A stretch of 43,160 nucleotides of DNA, from assembly GCA_024694365.1 (NCBI GenBank), contig JAILJX010000090.1, positions 1 to 43,160 on the forward strand. Direction: 5' to 3'. The position numbers and the translations under genes are program-made. The notes below the pieces were generated by a model. That model was not told the origin of the DNA, did no database searches, and worked only from the letters and a program-made list of their open reading frames with translations. This DNA comes from Kiritimatiellia bacterium. Its GTDB lineage: Bacteria > Verrucomicrobiota > Kiritimatiellia > RFP12 > UBA1067. Shown here one piece after another: positions 8,021 to 15,000 of this stretch (position 1 is the first letter of the stretch; each line of letters begins with the position of its first letter).

Positions 8021-11000
8021 ATGAAGAAACTGTTAGCTCTAGCCGCCATAGCCGCAGCATCGTCGGCCCTCGCTCTCGATCACCCGGGGGCTGCGTCCGT
8101 ATCGGGGAGCGGCTTCCTCCTCATAGAGAAGGGTAGGCCCTCCGTATCGGTCAAGGTCGACCCATCATGCGCAAAGGGCGTTGCGCGCGCTGCGAAGGAC
8201 CTGGAAGAGGATTTCATGCGCGTAACGGGCTCGTGGCCCGAGGGCAAAAAGAAGCTCGTAGTCAAGGTCGACCCGAAGAAACTCGGCGGAGGGTGGGAGA
8301 AGTACGAGATAGAGGTCGGAGCCGACTCGATAACGGTCACGGGGAGCGACAGGCGAGGGGCGATATACGGCATCTACGAGATATCCGAGTGGCTTGGCGT
8401 ATCGCCTTGGGTGTGGTGGGCCGACGCCCCCGTCGAAAGGAAGCCGCGCCTCGCGGTAAAGCGCGGGAAGTATGTGAACGGCGGCCCCGCAGTCAAATAC
8501 CGCGGAATATTCCTCAATGACGAAGCCCCCTGCCTCACGGGCTGGGTCAAGAAGACTTACGGGACAAATCACGGCGACCACCGGTTCTACGAAAAGGTCG
8601 GCGAGCTAATCCTTCGCCTCAGGGGGAATTTCCTCTGGCCTGCGATGTGGAGCTGGGCTTTCTACGCCGACGACCCGGAGAATTTAAGGACGATGGATGA
8701 AATGGGGATAATAATGGGGACTTCCCACCACGAACCCATGGCCCGCAACCACCAGGAATGGGCGAGGCGCAGGAAGGAATTCGGCGCGTGGAATTACAGG
8801 ACCAACAAGGAGGTTCTCGACAATTTCTTCGCCGAGGGGATAAGGCGGATTAAGGGGACCGAGGACGTCGTCACAATCGGAATGCGCGGCGACGGCGACG
8901 AGGCCATGGACGGCGCCGGCAATCTCGAGCTCATGAAGTCGATAATCTCCAGCCAGCGCGCGATAATAGAGCGCGAAACGGGAAAGAGCGCTTCGGAGGT
9001 TCCGCAGGTGTGGGCCCTCTACAAGGAGGTCCAGGAGGATTTCGAGAATGGGCTCAGGCCGCCCGACGACGTAACGATTCTCCTTTGCGACGACAATTGG
9101 GGGAATGTGAGGATGCTCCCCAAAGCGGAGGAGAGGGGCCGAAAGGGCGGATGGGGAATGTACTACCACGTCGACTATGTGGGCGCTCCGCGGAACTCCA
9201 AATTCCTCAACTGCACGAGCGCGATTTCGATGTGGGAGCAGATGTCGCTGGCCTACGAATACGGCGTCGACAGGCTCTGGGTTCTCAACGTTGGCGACTT
9301 GAAGCCGATGGAATACCCGATGACGCTCTTCCTCGATATGGCGTGGAGGCCTGAGAAATACACGCCTTCGACTCTCCATTCCTTCACTGAGGAATTCACA
9401 AGGAGCCTTATCGGGGAAGGGGAGGCGAAGGAGGCCGCGAGGATTCTCGATTTGACTTCGCGTTATGCCTGCCGCTGCACTCCGGAGATGCTCAATAAGG
9501 ACACCTACAACCTCGCCTCGGGGGAGTGGGAGCGCGTCGCTGGCGACTACGCGAAGCTTGCGGAGGATTCCAGGGCCCTGACGGCGAGGCTCGACGAATC
9601 GGCGAGGGACTGCTACTTCGAGGTGGTAGGCTTCCATGTCGAGGCGATGGCGAACCTCTACGCGATGTATTTCGCCCTGGCGAAGAACGATGCCGAGGGG
9701 GTAAAGGCGGCCTTCGCCCGCCACAAGGAGCTTTGCGACGAATACAACCTCAAGACGGCCGGAGGAAAGTGGAACGGGATGATGCGGCAGAAGGTCATCG
9801 GCTACAAGTCGTGGAATGACAATTTCCCCGCCGACACCTGCCCGAAGGTCGAGGGCGAGAGCGAAGCCATCGCGAGCCTCGACGTCAAAGAGCCGCGCAT
9901 CTATTCGCATCAGCGCAAGAAGAGTTTCGACAGGGACATGGGCGATAATTGGTGGATGCGCCGTCACGAGGCGATATTGAAGGCTATCGCGGACGACCCG
10001 GTCAAGGAGTATGACGCCGTGATCTGCGGCGATTCAACCACCCACCGCTGGGAGAGGCACGGGAAAGAAGCGTATGCAGCTGTGACTAACGGCCTTAAAG
10101 TTCTCAACCTCGGCTTCGGCGCCGACACCGTCCGCAATCTCCTGTGGCGCCTGAGGAGCGGAGAGCTCGACGGCTACAAGGCGAAATTCGTCCAGATAAT
10201 GATCGGAACGAACAACGGCGTAAAGGAGCCGCCCGCGGAAACAGCGGCCCAGATAAGGGAGTGCCTGAGGGAGATACGCCTCAGGCAGCCGGAGGCGAAG
10301 ATTCTCCTCTGCCCCATTCTCCCGCGCGGCAATCCCGATTCAGTCGAGCGCGGCAAGAATGAAGGCGTCAACAGGCTTTTGAAGCCGCTAGCCGACGGGG
10401 AGCGGATAATATGGACAGACTATTCTTCCGTTTTCCTTCTCCCCGATGGGCGTTTCGACCCGAAGCTCACGGGCGACAATCTCCACCCGAACGCTGAGGG
10501 GTACGCAAAGTGGGCGCCTGTGATGAGGAAGGCCCTCCTCGGCGAAGCGCCCGCGCCGATAGAAGAGAAGCGCGCGCCCAAGAAAGCGGCAGAGGCCCTC
10601 GCGATCGAGGCGGCCCGCTTCACCGAGTCGTCGGCCCCCAAGGGATACCGCTGGGAGTTTCTCCCCGGGCTTGGCTATGGCGAAGGTGCGATGGAGGTCT
10701 TCCCGAGGCTCGGCAAGCCCGAGGGCGCTTCGCTCGTCTACAATGTCAAAATCCCCGCCGGGACGAAGTCGTTCACCGTGAAGGTTGCCACCCGCTCGAC
10801 TCTCGCCTTCGCCCGCAAAGAAGGCCACAGGTATCGCGTAAGGGCGCTCGGCGAGGCTAAAGAGGTGAATTTCAACTCCAACCTCAACGAAAAGCCCGAG
10901 AACCGCTACAGCGTATTCTACCCGACTGTCGCGAGGAGGGTGGTAGTGAAGGATGTCTCGTTCGGCCATGTCAATCGCGTCGCTGGCGGCATGGTCGAGC

Positions 11001-11065
11001 TCGCCCTCGAGCCGCTCGATGAAGGAATCGCTTTCGAAAAGATCGAAGTGGAGACAGAAAAATGA
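8021..11065 (+). CDS. Exported GH115 xylan alpha-glucuronidase with an inserted SGNH esterase domain
   Basis: A 1014-residue secreted protein (signal peptide about 1-19). Residues about 30-615 match GH115, the alpha-1,2-glucuronidases that remove (4-O-methyl)glucuronic acid from xylan; recognisable segments are RGIFLNDEAP, LWPAMW, MGTSHHEPM and DDNWGNVRMLP. Residues about 645-840 are an SGNH/GDSL hydrolase: GDS with Ser672, G-T-N-N around 731 and D-x-x-H (Asp819, His822). From about 860 the GH115 C-terminal beta-domain resumes (IEAARFTES). An esterase is thus inserted between the GH115 catalytic part and its C-terminal domain, probably removing acetyl or other ester groups next to the glucuronate. 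The ATG at 8021 is chosen because the signal peptide begins there; the upstream GTG lies inside the regulator gene. The stop overlaps the transporter start (ATGA). Confidence 0.9.
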   Translation: MKKLLALAAIAAASSALALDHPGAASVSGSGFLLIEKGRPSVSVKVDPSCAKGVARAAKDLEEDFMRVTGSWPEGKKKLVVKVDPKKLGGGWEKYEIEVGADSITVTGSDRRGAIYGIYEISEWLGVSPWVWWADAPVERKPRLAVKRGKYVNGGPAVKYRGIFLNDEAPCLTGWVKKTYGTNHGDHRFYEKVGELILRLRGNFLWPAMWSWAFYADDPENLRTMDEMGIIMGTSHHEPMARNHQEWARRRKEFGAWNYRTNKEVLDNFFAEGIRRIKGTEDVVTIGMRGDGDEAMDGAGNLELMKSIISSQRAIIERETGKSASEVPQVWALYKEVQEDFENGLRPPDDVTILLCDDNWGNVRMLPKAEERGRKGGWGMYYHVDYVGAPRNSKFLNCTSAISMWEQMSLAYEYGVDRLWVLNVGDLKPMEYPMTLFLDMAWRPEKYTPSTLHSFTEEFTRSLIGEGEAKEAARILDLTSRYACRCTPEMLNKDTYNLASGEWERVAGDYAKLAEDSRALTARLDESARDCYFEVVGFHVEAMANLYAMYFALAKNDAEGVKAAFARHKELCDEYNLKTAGGKWNGMMRQKVIGYKSWNDNFPADTCPKVEGESEAIASLDVKEPRIYSHQRKKSFDRDMGDNWWMRRHEAILKAIADDPVKEYDAVICGDSTTHRWERHGKEAYAAVTNGLKVLNLGFGADTVRNLLWRLRSGELDGYKAKFVQIMIGTNNGVKEPPAETAAQIRECLREIRLRQPEAKILLCPILPRGNPDSVERGKNEGVNRLLKPLADGERIIWTDYSSVFLLPDGRFDPKLTGDNLHPNAEGYAKWAPVMRKALLGEAPAPIEEKRAPKKAAEALAIEAARFTESSAPKGYRWEFLPGLGYGEGAMEVFPRLGKPEGASLVYNVKIPAGTKSFTVKVATRSTLAFARKEGHRYRVRALGEAKEVNFNSNLNEKPENRYSVFYPTVARRVVVKDVSFGHVNRVAGGMVELALEPLDEGIAFEKIEVETEK

Positions 11066-12453
11066 AAGAATCTCTTGGCTGGCTCGTCAGGATAGGTTTC
11101 GGCGCGGGGGATCTCGCGCAGAACCTCATCTATCAGACGATCAGCATGTATCTCCTCTTTTTCTACACCGACATCTTCGGCCTTGCGCCGGCGACGGCGG
11201 CCACGATGTTCCTCGTCGTGAGGCTCGTCGATGTAGTCTGGGATCCGCTCGTAGGAGCTTTCGTCGACAAGCACAACCCGAAGTGGGGCAAGTACAGGAC
11301 CTACCTCGTCCTCGCGGGGCTTCCGCTTACGGTCCTCGCGATACTCTGCTTCTGGAATCCATTCGGCGACACGGGAGGCGCCGCGAAAACGCTCTACGCC
11401 TACGTCACATACGTCGGCCTTTCGATGCTCTACACGCTCGTCAATGTGCCGTACGGCGCTTTGAACTCGTCGCTTTCGCGCGATACCGACGAAGTCACCG
11501 TCCTCACCTCGACTAGGATGTTCATGGCGAATGTTGGCGGACTCGCAGTCTCGGCCGGAGTTCCTCTGCTCGTCGCGGCCCTCGCCTCGGGCGCTTCACT
11601 TCCCTGGAAAATGGCGCTTTTCATGGGCCTCGGCTCGCTCCCCTCGTTCATATTCATGCCGCTCGTCCCCGCGATAAAGCGCAAGATCGGCAAGAAGGGG
11701 CTCTTCTTCACTTTCCTCTCGATAGCGATTGCGGGGATGGCGGCCTTGTACGCCATCAGCAGGCTCGGGAGGGTCGAGGATCATCTCGGCCTCGTCTACG
11801 CCGCCCAGTTCGTAAAGTCGACGGGCGTCATAGTCGCGACGGGCTATATGTGGGCGCTCGTCCCCGAAGTCATCTCCTACTCCGAGCACAAGACGGGGCG
11901 GCGCATCTCCGGAATCGTGAGCGCGCTTACGGGGATATTCTACAAGGCCGGAATGGCTCTCGGGGGAGTCGTCCCCGGGGCGGTCCTCGCGTGGACGGGC
12001 TACAAGGCGCAGGCCGCCGAAAAGGGCTCGTCGCTGCCGGCCGACCCTCACGCCTGGTTCCTCGCGATGCTGGTTTTCGCGCTCGCGGGCTTTGCGCTAC
12101 TCGTCTTCTGCTTCACCCAGTCGAAGGAGCGCGTCATCATGGACGGCGAAGCGACGGCGAAGGTGAAGACGAGCGACCTTTGGAATGAGTTCAGGCGCAA
12201 CGCGCCTTTGAGGATACTCGCGCTCTTCTTCGTGACGTCCTTCGCGATGATGTCGGTCGGGAATGCCGCGGGGGCGTATTTCATGAACGGCCTCGAGTCG
12301 CAGGCCCCTCTCGCCCAGGAGGGGATAAGGTGGCTCGTCTGCGTCATTCCCGCGATGCTGCTCGCGCTCGCCATGTTCATCATTTCGAAGTATCCGCTCG
12401 ACGACTCCACAGTCGAGAAGATCAACCGCGAAATAGAGGAGAGAGGAAAATGA
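11062..12453 (+). CDS. GPH-family (glycoside-pentoside-hexuronide) cation symporter
   Basis: A 463-residue inner-membrane transporter with about 12 hydrophobic segments. The N-terminal signature of the GPH group of the major facilitator superfamily is clear (GDLAQNLIYQ, FFYTDIFGL, RLVDVVWDPLVG, GKYRTYL). XynP/XylP-type members import xylosides or xylo-oligosaccharides. It sits between an exported glucuronidase and a cytoplasmic GH43, overlapping both by 4 bases. Import of xylo-oligosaccharides released outside the inner membrane is therefore the likely job; the actual substrate is inferred from context. Confidence 0.9.
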   Translation: MKESLGWLVRIGFGAGDLAQNLIYQTISMYLLFFYTDIFGLAPATAATMFLVVRLVDVVWDPLVGAFVDKHNPKWGKYRTYLVLAGLPLTVLAILCFWNPFGDTGGAAKTLYAYVTYVGLSMLYTLVNVPYGALNSSLSRDTDEVTVLTSTRMFMANVGGLAVSAGVPLLVAALASGASLPWKMALFMGLGSLPSFIFMPLVPAIKRKIGKKGLFFTFLSIAIAGMAALYAISRLGRVEDHLGLVYAAQFVKSTGVIVATGYMWALVPEVISYSEHKTGRRISGIVSALTGIFYKAGMALGGVVPGAVLAWTGYKAQAAEKGSSLPADPHAWFLAMLVFALAGFALLVFCFTQSKERVIMDGEATAKVKTSDLWNEFRRNAPLRILALFFVTSFAMMSVGNAAGAYFMNGLESQAPLAQEGIRWLVCVIPAMLLALAMFIISKYPLDDSTVEKINREIEERGK

Positions 12454-13409
12454 GCGAAGCCAGATACATATTCCCGTCGGACTGGATGGCCGACCCCGCG
12501 CCCCACGTCTTCGGCGGCAAGATATACATCTATCCCTCGCACGACCGCGAAAGCGGGATTCCCGAGCGCGATAACGGAGACCATTTCGACATGGTCGACT
12601 ACCACGTCCTCAGGATGGATTCGATAACCCAGGAGAGGGCCGAAGACTGCGGCGTCGCCCTCGAGCTCGCCGACATTCCCTGGGCGAAGCGCCAGCTCTG
12701 GGACAGCGACGTCGTCGAAAAGCGAAAGTACTACATGTATTTCTCCGCGAAGGATGCGAAGGGCGCTTTCCGCATAGGTGTCGCCGTCGCGGACCGCCCG
12801 GAAGGGCCGTTCACCCCCGACCCCGAGCCCATCCCAGGCAGCTATTCCATCGACCCGTGCGCCTTCAAGGACGACGATGGCGAAGTCTATCTCGTCTTCG
12901 GCGGGCTTTGGGGAGGGCAGCTGCAGCGCTACCGCAACAACCGCGCGGTGTTCACGGCGGAGGAGGACACTCTCCCCGTCGACAACCGCGCCGCCCTCGA
13001 GCCTGAGCCGGACGAGCCAGCTCTATCGCCCAAAATCACAAAACTCTCCCAGGACATGCACTCCTTCGCCGAAGCGCCGAAAGACCTCGTGATAACCGAC
13101 GAATCGGGCGCGCCGCTTCTCGCGGGCGATCACGACAGGCGCTTTTTCGAGGCGAGCTGGCTCTGCAAGAAGGGGGGCGTGTATTCGTTCAGCTGGTCTA
13201 CGGGCGACACCCACTTCATCTGCGAGGCGGAGTCGGACTCAGTGTACGGGCCCTACGTCTACAAGCGCAGGCTCCTCGGTCCGCAGGTCGGCTGGACGAC
13301 GCACCACGGCATCTGCGAGGTGGACGGGAAGTGCTGGCTCTTTCATCACGACAGCGCCCCCTCCGGCGGCCGCACGTGGCTGCGCTCCCTCAAGCTCAAA
13401 GAGCTGTAG
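12450..13409 (+). CDS. Cytoplasmic GH43 beta-xylosidase / arabinofuranosidase
   Basis: A 319-residue single-domain GH43 propeller without a signal peptide. Catalytic residues are base Asp15 (WMADPAPHV), Asp135 (SIDPCAF) and acid Glu234 (FFEASWL). It starts at ATG 12450, overlapping the transporter stop as ATGA, with a purine-rich ribosome site (GAGGAGAGAGGA) just before. Being cytoplasmic and the last gene of the operon, it would release xylose (or arabinose) from imported oligosaccharides. It is distinct from the exported GH43 of the first gene. A hairpin with a T-run follows its stop. Confidence 0.9.
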   Translation: MSEARYIFPSDWMADPAPHVFGGKIYIYPSHDRESGIPERDNGDHFDMVDYHVLRMDSITQERAEDCGVALELADIPWAKRQLWDSDVVEKRKYYMYFSAKDAKGAFRIGVAVADRPEGPFTPDPEPIPGSYSIDPCAFKDDDGEVYLVFGGLWGGQLQRYRNNRAVFTAEEDTLPVDNRAALEPEPDEPALSPKITKLSQDMHSFAEAPKDLVITDESGAPLLAGDHDRRFFEASWLCKKGGVYSFSWSTGDTHFICEAESDSVYGPYVYKRRLLGPQVGWTTHHGICEVDGKCWLFHHDSAPSGGRTWLRSLKLKEL

Positions 13410-13430
13410 CTGCCAGGGGAAATATCGCAT

Positions 13431-13477
13431 GCGGCTAGGCGCGTGGGGTCTGACCCCCAGCTGCCGCAAGCCTTTTT
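13431..13477 (+). terminator. Candidate terminator of the xylan operon, overlapping repeat copy B
   Basis: The outer arms GCGGC (13431-13435) and GCCGC (13463-13467) enclose the perfect inner stem GGGGTC / GACCCC. The sequence then runs into CCTTTTTG with five T at 13473-13477. Its place 22 bases after the GH43 stop suits a factor-independent terminator, although the outer stem is interrupted. Confidence 0.45.
13445..13465 (+). repeat. Palindromic intergenic repeat, copy B
   Basis: GGGGTCTGACCCCC followed by AGCTGCC, matching copy A at 154-172. It is flanked by an 11-base direct repeat CTGCCAGGGGA at 13410-13420 and 13486-13496. The two palindrome copies enclose the whole xylan locus. Confidence 0.7.
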
Positions 13478-13481
13478 GAGA

Positions 13482-13510
13482 TTGACTGCCAGGGGACAAT
13501 GTGGTATACT
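13482..13510 (+). promoter_or_regulatory. Promoter of the unknown secreted-protein gene
   Basis: The -35 is TTGACT (13482-13487), the spacer is 17 bases, and the -10 is TATACT (13505-13510) preceded by TGG. This is one of the best promoters in the window. The ATG at 13518 is 8 bases beyond the hexamer, so the transcript is probably leaderless. The -35 overlaps the second direct repeat of the REP-like unit. Confidence 0.7.
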
Positions 13511-13517
13511 CCCGCCC

Positions 13518-14540
13518 ATGAAAATCACTAATCTGCTTATCGGCGCCGCATTGGCGGCAACAATCCCGGCCACGGCGGCGAACAACTACTTCGTCGTCTA
13601 CGACAACTTCCTGCGTGCCCCCGCGTACTGCTATAAGCTTCCTTCCGGATGGACAGGCGTGGGGTGGATCCAGTGGGAGATTCCATACAAGCTAAACCCG
13701 GTCGTGGAGTCCATCATCCTCATGAACCCGGCGGAACACCGCATTGTGCAGAAGACGACTTCCATAAACCAGGGATCGTTTGCCCTTCAGCAGGTCGGCA
13801 ACATCTATTCCGACGCAAACGCCATGGCCGCCTATCAGGCGCAGCAGATCAACTCGACCATCGTGGTCCCAGGCCTCGCCAACTTCAGGCCGAAGTACGG
13901 GCGTTTCAGCGACGACGTCCCGCCGGAGACGCTGAAGGTGATAAACCTCGCCTTCTCCTTCGACAGGACCGCACAGTTCAAGAAGGCATTCAAGGTGGAA
14001 TGTTTCTTCGACTGCGAGTACAACGGCGCGAAATGCGAGGCGCTCTATGAATTCGTCTGCGCGTTCACCGCCACGCAGGTGCGGCCGAACCTGCCGACGA
14101 TCGCATCGGTCGTCGAGCACAACCGCTTCTTCACCATCGCGCCACCTGGCGAGATTGCCGCAACGAAGAAAATCGGCGGACGCCTCTTCGCCGGCGTGTT
14201 CGTGAACAGGCTCTGGAAATGCGCCGAGGACCGCATGATCGCGGCGATGATCGAGGGCAAGATGATCGGCATGAACGAAGGCATGGACCTTATGCGCCAG
14301 TCGCAGGCCGAGAACCAGCGCATCATGGACGACGTCCGCAGAAGGTGGAGCGAGGTTATCCGCGAGGTGAAGACTGTGGACAACCCGCTCTCGCCCGGCG
14401 ACAAGATCGAGCGGCCGATCTACTTCGACCACTCGCTGATCAACTCGCGGCAGGACGCCCTGATCATGAGCGACCGCACCATCGAGCCGCACGAGGCCGA
14501 GAAGCTCATTGGCCAGGGATTCTGGACGGCCGTAGACTAA
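13518..14540 (+). CDS. Exported protein of unknown function
   Basis: A 340-residue protein that I do not recognise. Residues 1-20 form a signal peptide (MKITNLLIGAALAATIPATA). The mature part begins NNYFVVYDNFLRAP and has several Cys (FFDCEYNGAKCEALYEFVC). A helical, charged and Met-rich segment follows (about 240-290, MIAAMIEGKMIGMNEGMDLM), and the protein ends IGQGFWTAVD. The N-terminal half looks like a mixed alpha/beta globular domain. It stands alone: strong promoter in front, no co-directional neighbour for 460 bases. The start is fixed by the promoter 8 bases upstream and by the signal peptide. Confidence 0.75.
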   Translation: MKITNLLIGAALAATIPATAANNYFVVYDNFLRAPAYCYKLPSGWTGVGWIQWEIPYKLNPVVESIILMNPAEHRIVQKTTSINQGSFALQQVGNIYSDANAMAAYQAQQINSTIVVPGLANFRPKYGRFSDDVPPETLKVINLAFSFDRTAQFKKAFKVECFFDCEYNGAKCEALYEFVCAFTATQVRPNLPTIASVVEHNRFFTIAPPGEIAATKKIGGRLFAGVFVNRLWKCAEDRMIAAMIEGKMIGMNEGMDLMRQSQAENQRIMDDVRRRWSEVIREVKTVDNPLSPGDKIERPIYFDHSLINSRQDALIMSDRTIEPHEAEKLIGQGFWTAVD

Positions 14541-15000
14541 AAAGTCTCCGCCGGCCTTGTGTAGGCAAAGTCTCCGACAGCGGTAAGCACCATCTTGAAT
14601 GACGGCTTTGTTTACAGTGGAGAATGAAGGGTCGGCAACTGTAAATTTCATGCGAAATTTTCTGGCATTGTCTAAAGACGTGGATTTCCATCCTTGCGCG
14701 TCAGCGCAGGGAAGAGATAGCAAGGAGGATGAGGGGTTGCGGGGGCCTCACGAGCGTGACGATCGGGAGCGGCGTGACGCGGTTGTAATGTCGGCTTGGT
14801 GTCGCGTCTTTCTTTACCCTCTCATTTTCATGCCTGCATTCTACACCATATCGCCATGATCCGGCAATAACCCATCAGGGGGGGCCATCTGCAGGCCGGC
14901 GATGGCATTTTGGCGGCGGTGTTGCATGCGGCGGGAGTGATTTGGTATAATTCCACACCAATGCCCGGATGGGATTTTTCACGAAAAAGAGGAGGATACA
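14541..15000. other. Gene-poor stretch with repeat debris
   Basis: No convincing gene. The sequence AAAGTCTCCG occurs twice, at 14541-14550 and 14567-14576. An 8-bp hairpin (CCTTGCGC / GCGCAGGG, loop GTCA) lies at 14692-14711. A GCCATC/GATGGC hairpin followed by ATTTT lies at 14884-14910. The heptamer CGTGACG is repeated at about 14755-14780. Short frames on both strands are broken, for example a minus-strand fragment over 14541-14620. This suggests a decayed gene or mobile-element remnant. The only functional signal I can support is the promoter for the next gene at 14922-14951. Confidence 0.5.
14922..14951 (+). promoter_or_regulatory. Promoter of the S41 protease gene
   Basis: The -35 is TTGCAT (14922-14927), the spacer is 18 bases, and the -10 is TATAAT (14946-14951) preceded by TGG. 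It gives a leader of about 43 bases that contains GGAGGA at 14991-14996, a strong Shine-Dalgarno sequence for the TTG start at 15001. Confidence 0.6.

Noticed and set aside
13692..14723. 343-codon minus-strand frame over the unknown secreted protein
   Set aside because: It is antisense to a gene with a strong promoter and signal peptide, and its translation has no domain features.
14599..14859. 86-codon plus-strand frame in the gene-poor stretch
   Set aside because: No ribosome site, no promoter, mixed composition without domain features, and repeats inside it.
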